Shown here: positions 50,828 through 59,466 of the stretch, piece by piece | Layout of the letters: each line of letters begins with the position of its first letter | Position numbering within the stretch: the stretch's first letter is position 1 | NCBI RefSeq assembly: GCF_003611035.1 | Contig: NZ_CP030033.1 | Coordinates: forward strand, 3,782,001-3,846,000 | DNA from: Cryobacterium soli | GTDB lineage: Bacteria; Actinomycetota; Actinomycetes; Actinomycetales; Microbacteriaceae | Direction: 5' to 3' | Length of the DNA: 64,000 nucleotides | Program-made: the position numbers and the translations under genes | The notes under the pieces: model-generated | Databases searched by the model: none | What the model saw: the letters and a program-made list of their open reading frames with translations, nothing else | What the model was told of the DNA's origin: nothing

Positions 50828-53518
50828 TCACCGTGGAGGATCAGAACGTACGCCCTGCAGCCGCGCGATGGCGTCCGCCGACTCCACAGTCTCTCGGTGG
50901 TCGGCGCCCAGCACGCGCGACTGGTCGTCGATGAGGTGCAGTCTGGCCGAGAGCGCGCTGTCATCACCGAGTTCTTCCAGCACATCTGCGATGTAGGCTC
51001 TGGCGCTCAGCACGTCGGTGTGGTCTGGCGGGAGCGTCTCGCGGAGTCCTCCGAGAACCTGCAGGTGTACCCGCAGGGATTCCGGGTAGCGCTCAGCCAT
51101 GCCGAGCGCTTGCGCGAGATACCCCTGGGTCTGAAGCGTCAGATTGTGCTTGGGTCCGAGTATTCGAATCTGATCCTGAACGACCTCTTCAAAGCGCGTG
51201 ATCGCCTCTTCGAAGATGTCCTCCTCCCAAACCGCGACTGCCATATCGGCTCGCAACTTCAGAGCTTCCTCCGAGCTGGCGGGCAGGGTTGCGAGCTCCT
51301 GCGCCCACAGCGCGAGCATGACCCGTAGGCCGTCAGGCGAGAGTCCAGCGGACTTGGTGGCGATATCTCGGGTCAATGGATGGTCGTCACCAAGGACTCG
51401 GCGAGCATCCTCGAGAAGGACCGAATAGTCCTCTCTCGCCTGATCGATGTCGCCACTAAACCACAGCGCACGGGCGATGGCGGCCCGAATTCTGAATATC
51501 AGGTAGTCCTCGAAGGGAACGAGAGCAGCGTAGAAGGATAACGTCGTGCGATATTCGAGAACGGCCCGCCGAGCCAGTTCTGGTCTGGGGCTTCGCAGGT
51601 TATCGCCCAATGCGCCGTTGGTTAGCACGTCGGCCAAGAGCATCCGGTCATGCGCGGTATCGGCGTCATCCGAACCCCATCGCCCGATCAGTTCTTCACC
51701 AACGGCGACAGCCTCGTCGGTGCGATGGCTGTCTGCCAGCGCGCTCATGTAGCTGCGCAGTAGTTCGCGCGACTCGATTCCGGCCTCTAATGCGTACGTG
51801 ATGAGCTTGAGACGCTCTGGAAACTCGCGGTAGGAGTCGAGCTCGACCAGCAGCATGAAGATTGCGGTCTGCAACGTGGAGGGCGGAATCTCGTAGCCTG
51901 CAGCGTGCAACGCGATGGCGAGTCGCGCCACAAAACTGTCGGGGGAACGCGGCGAGTTGGGTTCGGGATCGTCATTCCGGGGGTCGAGAGCCCGCGTGAC
52001 TTCGGTAGTCAGCAGCTTGCGCACTTCCCTGCGGTCCGACTCCCAGAGCAAGGCATCGTCCGCGGCGGCAATCTGCCTCTGCTCTGCCGCGGCGAACTGC
52101 CAGAGGTCGAGTCCGGCGGCTGGTCTCGCCCACGCCCTGCTGGAGACCCGTCCATCGAGAACTCCGGCCGATTCGTCGATTTCACCGGCATCAAATTTCT
52201 CGATCACATCGAGCAGCAACGACGAGCTCCACTCCGTCGCGCGCCCATGCTCGTGGTTGATGAGTTCCGGAATACCCAGAGCTGCGATCACCAGGCCGCG
52301 CCGAACTGGCTCGTCGAGGTCGTCCCATTGCTCTTTATACAGACCATGCAGCGTGTCGGGCATGCCCAGCAGGTCGTTCTCCGTGAGCTCAAGCTCGCGA
52401 GCCTGAAACCGCTTGAGCTTCGGGATCTCGCAGAACAGCTCGAGCGCGAGCGGATTGGGGTACTTCGCGAGGATTCTCGCGCTGGTCGCGCTGGTGACCC
52501 GAGGAAAGTAGAACTTGAGGATCTCGGCCAGCCCGGCCTCCGGAAGTGGGCCCAAGTCGGCGTTGAGGGGGAAGAGACCGTCGTCGTCGCCCAGCACCCC
52601 GTCGGGCGTGATCCGGATGGTTCGGGCGCCGGCCATTGCCGCTCCGGTCGATGACCCGGGGTCGATATGGCCGTTCCAGGCCGTCGTTACGATGAGAACG
52701 GAAGCGTTCCCGCCGGCGAGGTGGTCAAGCAACTCGATCAATGTCTCGTCAGCGGTGTGTAGGTCTTCAACGAACAGCACAAACGGCAATGCCGGAACCG
52801 CGAAACGGCCTACTGTCGCGACAGTTTCGGTGATGAGGTCGCCATGGTCCGGGGCGATAGCGTCTTCCCTGCGGAGTTGCCCCGTTCGGGCGACCTGGTT
52901 GCGCCCCGCTTGATAGGCGCGCGATGCCAGCCACTCCACCAGGCCGAGACCCGGGATGGTCGCACCTGCAGCTGCGAGTATCTGGGTCTTGAGCTCGTCG
53001 CCCGCTTCCCGGAAGCCGGCCACCCCGAACTCGCGCAGCAGCTGCTTGAAGGCATGGCCCCGAGATTTTTCGAGCCAGGCAAGATCGAGGTACGCTGCGT
53101 GAGCCTGGAGGTAGCTGAGGTCCTGGCTGAGGGCTACCGTCGGAACACTATTGCGGATGCTTGTCGATACCCCCCACCACATGTAAGTGGGTAAGCTCCC
53201 GCTTTGGTGGGTCACGACTGGGTTGACGACTTTGCGTCGCGCCGCCACACCACCCGTTTCGTGATGCAAACTGAGCATCGTTCTCGGCCAGTAAGCGGGT
53301 TCAGTTTGCCGTCCGGCCAGGGCTGCGTAGAACTCGCGTGCGATGCGGGTCTTTCCAGTGCCTTGCGGTGCCTCGATGCTGATCCAGATCGGTGCTGCGC
53401 CTGTGGAGATCTCGTCGAACGCCGCGAGTATCCCGTCCACGATGGCTTGGCGTCCCTCACCCTGGAATTCAGGCTCCCGGACAGTCGCGCGATTCGTGCT
53501 GTCATTTACATCGTTCAC
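50828..53518 (-). CDS. STAND-type ATPase with C-terminal TPR-like repeats
   Basis: An 896-aa protein. A P-loop IEAPQGTGKTRIA (residues 50-57 for APQGTGKT) and Walker B FVLFVEDLHTADETL (about 246-253) mark an AAA/STAND NTPase. After a winged-helix-like region, the C-terminal third carries TPR-like units with the ARRVLGDDHPLTRDIA and IRILGPKHNLTLQTQ pattern of TPR_10/12. STAND proteins sense a ligand and oligomerise; many serve in signalling or antiviral defence. No effector domain is seen at either end. GTG at 53518 is preferred to TTG at 53584 because GGGGG lies 5 bases before it. Confidence 0.8.
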   Translation of the reverse strand: MNDVNDSTNRATVREPEFQGEGRQAIVDGILAAFDEISTGAAPIWISIEAPQGTGKTRIAREFYAALAGRQTEPAYWPRTMLSLHHETGGVAARRKVVNPVVTHQSGSLPTYMWWGVSTSIRNSVPTVALSQDLSYLQAHAAYLDLAWLEKSRGHAFKQLLREFGVAGFREAGDELKTQILAAAGATIPGLGLVEWLASRAYQAGRNQVARTGQLRREDAIAPDHGDLITETVATVGRFAVPALPFVLFVEDLHTADETLIELLDHLAGGNASVLIVTTAWNGHIDPGSSTGAAMAGARTIRITPDGVLGDDDGLFPLNADLGPLPEAGLAEILKFYFPRVTSATSARILAKYPNPLALELFCEIPKLKRFQARELELTENDLLGMPDTLHGLYKEQWDDLDEPVRRGLVIAALGIPELINHEHGRATEWSSSLLLDVIEKFDAGEIDESAGVLDGRVSSRAWARPAAGLDLWQFAAAEQRQIAAADDALLWESDRREVRKLLTTEVTRALDPRNDDPEPNSPRSPDSFVARLAIALHAAGYEIPPSTLQTAIFMLLVELDSYREFPERLKLITYALEAGIESRELLRSYMSALADSHRTDEAVAVGEELIGRWGSDDADTAHDRMLLADVLTNGALGDNLRSPRPELARRAVLEYRTTLSFYAALVPFEDYLIFRIRAAIARALWFSGDIDQAREDYSVLLEDARRVLGDDHPLTRDIATKSAGLSPDGLRVMLALWAQELATLPASSEEALKLRADMAVAVWEEDIFEEAITRFEEVVQDQIRILGPKHNLTLQTQGYLAQALGMAERYPESLRVHLQVLGGLRETLPPDHTDVLSARAYIADVLEELGDDSALSARLHLIDDQSRVLGADHRETVESADAIARLQGVRSDPPR

Positions 53519-53659
53519 TTTTTCCCCCTTGACGATTTTGAAACCAGCAAGCCGAATCTTGCTGCTGCTAACGGTTAAGTTCAAAGACGTTGTTGGTCCA
53601 CTCCGACCATGTCGGCTAGAACTGAGTCCCTCTGGGCGCGAAGCAAACCGTCGGCCACT

Positions 53660-53779
53660 TCATCGGGTGATGGCTGTCGGCGACGGGACTGGACCCGCGG
53701 CCACGGTGCATCCACCTAACAGCACGCAGACCGGAATCCCGACTACGCCAACCCACCGAAGTACCCGTTTCCGCCCCAT
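53660..53779 (-). pseudogene. Truncated DM13 lipoprotein, 5' end only
   Basis: Reads MGRKRVLRWVGVVGIPVCVL and LGGCTVAAGPVPSPTAITR then stops. It is the signal sequence, lipobox and start of the linker of the gene at 49584-50105, without the domain. The matching segment 53672-53798 is about 87 percent identical to 49998-50124 and in the same orientation. Confidence 0.8.
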
Positions 53780-53902
53780 GTTGTTCACTCTAGGTGCCCC
53801 GCGCAGTCACGGCCGCGAATAGCGGTCTGACCGGGCGGTCTATTCTCGTGAGGCGAAGCCGGTGGGAACGTGTGTGGCACGGCGGCTCTGGGCCCACTGG
53901 GG

Positions 53903-54736
53903 TCAGGGCGTCGGCGCGACGGCCCCTCCGGTGAGGACGATTTTCGCCTGGTAGTCCTGGAGAATCTCGACCGTGATGCCGGTCAGAGCAGGGTCGGCGG
54001 CGAGTGGTTGCAGGTGGGCGAGCATCGGTTCTCGACCGGTCGAGTCGCCGATGGTGACTGCCAGGGACCTGCACACACTCAGGTCAACCCCGGCCACCGC
54101 GGGATCGGTGATGAGCGTATCGAACGCCGCGAGCAGCAGACCGGTCGAGGCGCACGGCCGCCCGTCGTCAGTGACCAGCATGAAGGCACCGTGCTCGTCG
54201 CTCTCGGTAGCCATCACCGCCACGGGCACCTCCGTGCCGTAATCCCGGAAGACGGCGGTCATCGTGGCGGGTGCCGTATACACCAACGGGACGTCCCAGC
54301 CCAGCCCGGCGGACTCCACACGGTCGTCGTGGAGCACGGTGAACACCAGATCGGCGTCCTGCTCGGCCTGCTGAGCATCCGTGCCCACCGACAGGGTGAC
54401 GTTGTGGTAGTTCAGAGAGATGCGCAGGCCATCGGCCGTGGAGTCGGCCAGGTAGGAGGTGGCGTCCTGCACGAGCGCTCGCACGTCGCCCTCGGTGGCG
54501 TCGTCCGCGATGGTCCCCTCAACGCGCGGATCACACAACGCCTCGCAGCCCGTCAACCTGAGCTCGGTGGACTCCACGATCGGCTTGCTCGCCAGCCAGG
54601 AGTTCGCCTCATTGCCGGCGACGGAGCAGCCGGTCAGGATTCCCGCCGCCACCAGGCCCAGCAGCACGGCGACGGCCAGCCTACGGGTCGACCGGCCGCC
54701 GTCACGCGACAGCAGCGTACTCATCCGTGTGGTCAT
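53903..54736 (-). CDS. Hypothetical lipoprotein
   Basis: A 277-aa protein with a lipoprotein signal (LGLVAAGILTGC; Cys37). I recognise no domain in the mature part, which has several Cys (TGCEALC, CASTG, CRSLA), suggesting disulfides outside the membrane. A second ATG four codons later is an equally likely start. It is on its own between a DM13 remnant and a broken membrane gene. Confidence 0.72.
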   Translation of the reverse strand: MTTRMSTLLSRDGGRSTRRLAVAVLLGLVAAGILTGCSVAGNEANSWLASKPIVESTELRLTGCEALCDPRVEGTIADDATEGDVRALVQDATSYLADSTADGLRISLNYHNVTLSVGTDAQQAEQDADLVFTVLHDDRVESAGLGWDVPLVYTAPATMTAVFRDYGTEVPVAVMATESDEHGAFMLVTDDGRPCASTGLLLAAFDTLITDPAVAGVDLSVCRSLAVTIGDSTGREPMLAHLQPLAADPALTGITVEILQDYQAKIVLTGGAVAPTP

Positions 54737-55118
54737 GCCTGCAGCTTAGGGGTGTGCTGGGACGCATCTCGGGAGCAGTGCTCAGTAGTGAAGCCCTGGC
54801 TCACTCCGGCGGGCATCGCCCTCAGGTGTTCCCGAGTCCCGGTCTTCGGACTCGGTCCTTCCCGGTAGCAGAGACAGTGGGGCGCCCGCGGCAGGCGGCA
54901 GGCGGCAACCGGCTCCGCTGCCGCGCTGGACACCATCTCGAACTCGTCGCCGGCTCCGACGGCTACGGCCATAACCAAGCCGAAGGCCACGGATGCGACC
55001 CAAACTGTGCCGTCGCGTGCGAGCCCATCGCATCCGACGTTGATTGCGCCGGCGCGCCAGCCAGCGATGCGGGTTCTCGGCGCGCTCGCCGCCCGGTCGT
55101 CGTGCAAGGCTTGCCCCT
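54737..55118. other. Gene-free stretch
   Basis: Only overlapping frames on both strands without ribosome sites or recognisable motifs are seen. A minus-strand frame (54733-55134) has one hydrophobic segment but lacks support. No repeat was recognised. Confidence 0.4.
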
Positions 55119-55627
55119 GTGAGAGAGAAACCACAGACCGAACTCAATGTCGGCACCACATGGTCTTCGAGCGTGGTCTCCGCGGCGCTGACGTTCCACT
55201 GTGGTGCGTTCCTGTTGTTTCTGATCAGCATCCCCGGTTTCGGGCGCTGGAGCAGTGCGCCCGAGAATCTCTGTACCGGCTCGATGCAGGCCCTGGCTTC
55301 GTCGGCCTCGGCGCCGTCTGCAGAATCCTGAGCAGCTCGGTGCTGCGCTCGTCGACCTCGGCGTCCCGGGTGGTGCTGGGCGACCTCGGCGTGGTGGTGC
55401 TCGCCATTGCAGTGCTCGCTGCGATCAGCATCCCCTCCGACACCTCAGGCGCAGTGTTTCTGGGCATTATGGTCCTGTTCCTACTGGGGGTGCCCGTGAC
55501 GGCCGCGCTGAGTGGGATGTCGGTGTTGGTCGAGCAGTATCGGTGGTTGCAGATCGTGGTCACGGTGACCTTGGTTCTCAACGCTGGCGTGGTCGTGGTG
55601 GGCTTGGGTCTTCAGATCGCCGGCTAG
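55119..55627 (+). pseudogene. Probable frameshifted four-helix membrane protein
   Basis: The frame from GTG 55119 gives VREKPQTELNVGTTW and a first helix (ALTFHCGAFLLFLISI) and stops at 55331. A second frame, continued to 55627, gives three more helices (LGVVVLAIAVLAAISI, FLGIMVLFLLGVPV, IVVTVTLVLNAGVVVVG). The parts look like one protein split by a one-base shift near 55300-55340. Alternatively a second gene begins at GTG 55340. It resembles no family that I recognise. Confidence 0.5.
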
Positions 55628-55765
55628 ATCCAGCCGGGCAGACGAAGAGGGTGTGACCCACCGTGGTCGATCACACCCGCTCCTGCTGCAGCCGGATGTC
55701 GCGGTACACCTTGATCGACTTGGGTGGAGAGTGCCAGGTTCCTTTCGTTAGGCGGGCGCACTGCG

Positions 55766-55920
55766 TTGGTCGAGCCTGTCGAGACCCCGCGGGGTGTCTG
55801 AATACTGGTCCCGCGGCGCCCGCAATTCGTCTGTTCTGTCAGTAGGTTTCGGCAGGCTCAACCAGCGGTGCGGTCGCGATTCGCTTGTCGTCTTACTGGG
55901 TTTCGACGCGCTTGATCAAC
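55766..55920. repeat. GTCGAGCCTGTCGAGACC repeat cluster, three copies
   Basis: TTGGTCGAGCCTGTCGAGAC at 55766, a reverse copy (GGTTTCGGCAGG then CTCAACCAG) near 55845-55866 and another reverse copy (GGGTTTCGACGCGCTTGATC) at 55898. The gap 55628-55977 holds no gene. Confidence 0.65.
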
Positions 55921-55977
55921 GGGGGTTCGGCAAGCTCGGGTGCAACTGAGCGAACGCACGCACCAATCCGCCCAAAA

Positions 55978-56023
55978 GGAAGGGTTTTACCCTGCCATCG
56001 ATCTGCACCCCACCCCCTAACGT
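55978..56023 (+). promoter_or_regulatory. Conserved leader of surface protein 2
   Basis: GGAAGGGTT-T-TACCCTGCC (55978-55996) is a slightly imperfect version of the palindrome before surface protein 1. It is followed by CATCGATCTGC and a -10-like TAACGT at 56018-56023. Distances to the start codon are identical in both genes (48 bases from the -10 start). Confidence 0.6.
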
Positions 56024-56065
56024 CGAGCACGGAGCCGCAAAACTCCACTATCTCGGGAGTCGCTA

Positions 56066-58735
56066 ATGCGTGCAACACGGTTCGGTCGGTCACAGTCATC
56101 GATGCGCCCAGCCTCTCCGCCAGCGCGTGCTCAGCACCGGATGCGCCGCCTCCTTGCGCAGACCACCATCGCGTCGATGTTGCTGGTCACGCTGGGCCTC
56201 GCCGGCCTTCCGGGCTCGCTGAACCAAGCATCCGCAATGCAGACCGGGGTGCCGGCGCCCGGCGACGACGGCTCGGGCGGCTCGGATCCCACAATGGCTG
56301 CCCCTATCTTCACCGCGGCGGCGCCACCTGCCACGGTGGACGTGAAAACGCCCTACAGTTACGCCTTCGCCGCGACCGGCACACCGGCGCCCACCTTCTC
56401 GCTCTCCGCCGGGAGCCTGCCCGACGGTCTCAGCCTCACCCCCGCCGGAGTGCTGGCCGGCACGCCCACCCGTGGCGGCAAGTTCACCTTCACCGTCGCG
56501 GCCGCGAATAACGCCCCGCCCCAGGCTGAATCTCCGCAGGTTATCGAGGTTTTCGCTCCCGGCTACATTGAGCCGGTCGCCGACCAGTTCGCCACAGTGG
56601 GCGTTCCCTTTTCATTCACGCCTCAGATCAGCGGCTATCCCACGCCCAACCTGCTGATGCAATCGTGGGGAGACTTTCCTGAGGGGTATTGGTTCGCTTC
56701 GGACGGCACACTCTCGGGAACGTTCACGGTCCCGGGAAAGTACGACTTGGGGTATTTCGTCTACCGGCTGGACGACGATGGCAGTGGTAATGGCACGGTC
56801 ACTTCCTACGCGAGGTACACATTAACTGTCAGCCCCGCCCCCGGCGCGGCCCCCGTCCTCACCGCGGATGCACCGCCCGCCACCGCAGCCGCCGGCCAGC
56901 CGTACAGTTACACCTTCGCCGCCACCGGCACGCCCACGCCCACCTTCAGCGTGTCCAGCGGTGTGCCGCCCACCGGCATGACCCTCACCCCCGAGGGCGT
57001 GCTCAGCGGCACGCCCACCGAGCAGGGCAGCTTCACGTTCGCCGTGGCCGCCGCCAACAGCATCGGCAGCCCTGCGGTGGGCGCCTCGCACACCCTCGTG
57101 GTCACCGCCCCGCCGGTCTTTGCCTCGGATGCGCCGCCCCGCGCAACCGCCGGCACGGCCTACGACTACACGTTCGCGGCATCCGGCACTCCGAAGCCCA
57201 CGTTCAGCCTGACGGCGGGCACCCTGCCTGACGGCCTCACCCTCACGCTTGCCGGAGGCCTCAGCGGCACGCCCTCCACCGGCGGCGTGAGCACGTTCAC
57301 GGTGTCCGCGAGCAACGGCATCGGCGCCCCCGCCTCCACGGAGGTCACCGTCACGGTAGATGAAGCGCCCGCACTCACCGCCGCGACCCCGCCCGACGCC
57401 ACGCTAGGAGCCCCGTACTTCTACGCGTTCACGGCCACGGGCACCCCGGCGCCCACCTTCGCCCTCAGCACGGGAAAGCTGCCCGCCGGGCTCACCCTCA
57501 GCGACGGGGGACTGCTCACCGGCACGCCCGTCAAGGGCGGTGAGTTCGAGTTCACGGTGACCGCTGACAACGGTGTCGCGCCGGTCGCGTCCAGCCGTAC
57601 GCTGACGATCAGCGTCACCGACGCCCCGCTGTTCACCGCGGTGACGCCGCCGTCCGCGATCGCCGGCGAGCCCTACTCGTACGCCTTCGCCGCCACCGGC
57701 AGCCCGGCGCCCACCTTCGCGCTGACCGCCGGCACCCTGCCGGCCGGCCTCACCCTCACTCCCGACGGGGTGCTTTCGGGCACCCCCACGGCGGCCGAGT
57801 CGCCGTCGTTCACCATCACCGCCAGCAACGGGGTGGGCGCCGACGCGGTTTGGGTGGTTCCGGCGCTGCTGGTCAACCCGGGGGAACTCGACACGGTGAT
57901 CGTGGCTCCGCCGGCCACCGGCGGCGCCGGGTATCCCGTTACGGCGGGGGACCCGTTCACCTTCGTCATCGACGGGCAGGATGCCAACGGCAATCCGTTG
58001 CCGGGCCAGGTCGCGACCTTCAGTGTTGCTGCCGGCAGTGTGTTCCCCGGCATCGTCAGCGGCAACACCATCACCTTCATCAAGGCGGGCACGCACACCA
58101 TCACGGTGACGGTCGGCACGGCCAGCACCACCATCGAGGTGGTCGTGGCCGCCGGCCCGCCCGCCGAGGTGACGCTCGTGCCCAGCACGCTCACGGTGAA
58201 GCAGGGCGGCTCCATCACCCTCGCCGTCTCCGGGGCGGATGCCTACGGGAACGACGTCGGCGACCTCACCGGCCAGGCCGTGTTCAGCAGCGATTGGGAT
58301 GTCGACGTCATCGACGGCGCCACGATCACCTTCCCGCACGCGTCCCCGCACGTGATCACGGCCACGCTCGGCACTCTCACGAGCAGCGTCACGGTGGAGG
58401 TGGTGCCGACCGCGGTCACGCCCACGCCCACCACGCCGCCGACCCCGGACCCCACGCCGGCCACGCCGCCGACCCCCGACCCCACACCGACCACGCCGCC
58501 GACCCCCGAGCCCACGCCCACCACCGCGCCGACCCCGGAGCCCACACCGACCGCTTCCGCGCCCGGTGTAGTGACACCCTCGCCCACGCCGACCTCAGCG
58601 ACGGCGGCACCCGCCAAGGCTGGTCTCGCCAAGACGGGAACGGACCCGCTGACGTGGCTTCTGGCCGGTGGGGCGTCCGTGCTCCTCGGACTCCTGGTGC
58701 TGATGCTGGCCCGCCGGCGCCGCGCCATCCGCTGA
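56066..58735 (+). CDS. Sortase-anchored He_PIG-repeat surface protein
   Basis: An 889-aa paralogue of the protein at 42882. Signal helix TTIASMLLVTLGLAG; six He_PIG units, the second atypical (GYIEPVADQFATVGVPF, DLGYFVYRLDDDGS); no RCC1-like part. From about residue 450 the sequence is nearly identical to the paralogue, including the final Ig-like region, the Pro-Thr spacer and LAKTG (854-858) plus RRRRAIR. It is probably displayed on the wall by a class E sortase encoded elsewhere. Confidence 0.92.
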   Translation: MRATRFGRSQSSMRPASPPARAQHRMRRLLAQTTIASMLLVTLGLAGLPGSLNQASAMQTGVPAPGDDGSGGSDPTMAAPIFTAAAPPATVDVKTPYSYAFAATGTPAPTFSLSAGSLPDGLSLTPAGVLAGTPTRGGKFTFTVAAANNAPPQAESPQVIEVFAPGYIEPVADQFATVGVPFSFTPQISGYPTPNLLMQSWGDFPEGYWFASDGTLSGTFTVPGKYDLGYFVYRLDDDGSGNGTVTSYARYTLTVSPAPGAAPVLTADAPPATAAAGQPYSYTFAATGTPTPTFSVSSGVPPTGMTLTPEGVLSGTPTEQGSFTFAVAAANSIGSPAVGASHTLVVTAPPVFASDAPPRATAGTAYDYTFAASGTPKPTFSLTAGTLPDGLTLTLAGGLSGTPSTGGVSTFTVSASNGIGAPASTEVTVTVDEAPALTAATPPDATLGAPYFYAFTATGTPAPTFALSTGKLPAGLTLSDGGLLTGTPVKGGEFEFTVTADNGVAPVASSRTLTISVTDAPLFTAVTPPSAIAGEPYSYAFAATGSPAPTFALTAGTLPAGLTLTPDGVLSGTPTAAESPSFTITASNGVGADAVWVVPALLVNPGELDTVIVAPPATGGAGYPVTAGDPFTFVIDGQDANGNPLPGQVATFSVAAGSVFPGIVSGNTITFIKAGTHTITVTVGTASTTIEVVVAAGPPAEVTLVPSTLTVKQGGSITLAVSGADAYGNDVGDLTGQAVFSSDWDVDVIDGATITFPHASPHVITATLGTLTSSVTVEVVPTAVTPTPTTPPTPDPTPATPPTPDPTPTTPPTPEPTPTTAPTPEPTPTASAPGVVTPSPTPTSATAAPAKAGLAKTGTDPLTWLLAGGASVLLGLLVLMLARRRRAIR
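58419..58552 (+). repeat. Pro-Thr coding repeat, surface protein 2
   Basis: Tandem CCGACCCCGGACCCCACG-like units encode TTPPTPDPTPATPPTPDPT-type spacer. The number and order of units differ from the paralogue at 47291-47402. Confidence 0.75.
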
Positions 58736-58980
58736 TCGAAGGGCGCCTCGGGTTGCTCCGTGCGCCCTGCATCACGCTGCCGATCAGCTGCGGATGCCGC
58801 CGCTGCAGCCGCGACCCCGAGCCCCCCAGTGTGGGGGTGTGATCCCCGATGATCTGGGCCTTCAACCCCGCGGGCGGTGTCTGGCTTTGGTGCAGGCGCT
58901 GTGCCCGTGCCGGTCCAGACCCTCTGAGGAGCCGTGTGTCCACTCAGCGTGATTCAGCCCTCGCGCTAGGCGAGTCCTGG

Positions 58981-59190
58981 TCAGCCTCGGGAGGAGACCG
59001 TGAGGTCGGGCCCCGGATGCAACACGGCATTGACGATGGCACGGACGGCCAACTCGCTGGCCTCGGCCAGCTCGATCTCCGTCGGATGCAGCAGCCACTG
59101 CAGCTGCAGTCCGTCCATCACGGCGAGGATGCTCGGCGACGCGGCGTGGATCGTCGCGGGTTCCGTGACGCCCTCCTGCCGGCACAACAC
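58981..59190 (-). pseudogene. TetR regulator remnant, C-terminus only
   Basis: About 55 residues (AASPSILAVMDGLQLQWLLH, EIELAEASELAVRAIVNAVL) match the last two helices of TetR ligand domains. No HTH-coding sequence precedes it. The gene-free stretch 58736-59466 otherwise shows nothing but the duplicated 3' flank of the surface-protein gene up to about 58756. Confidence 0.65.
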
Positions 59191-59466
59191 TGGGAAATTC
59201 AGTTGTCGGCGTCAGCGCCCACCCGCGACAGGAGCTTGAAGTCCGTCAAGCATGATGCGCAGAAGGAATCGGCTCTGCGGACTGTCTGCCCCTGCACGCG
59301 CGGCACGAGCGGAGTGAGCGATGCCGCAGAGGAGTAGGACAACGTCTGACGCCGCGACATCCGGCCGCCGGCGACCAGCTCGGCGCCCCGAAAGATCATT
59401 CTCCGGTCATTCTCACACGACAGTCCGGCAGCGGCCCAGGATGCCTCTTGTCCGGTCCGCTTCAGG

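Noticed and set aside
54733..55134. 133-codon minus-strand frame
   Set aside because: No ribosome site or family resemblance, and it overlaps the start of the neighbouring lipoprotein and the plus-strand membrane gene.
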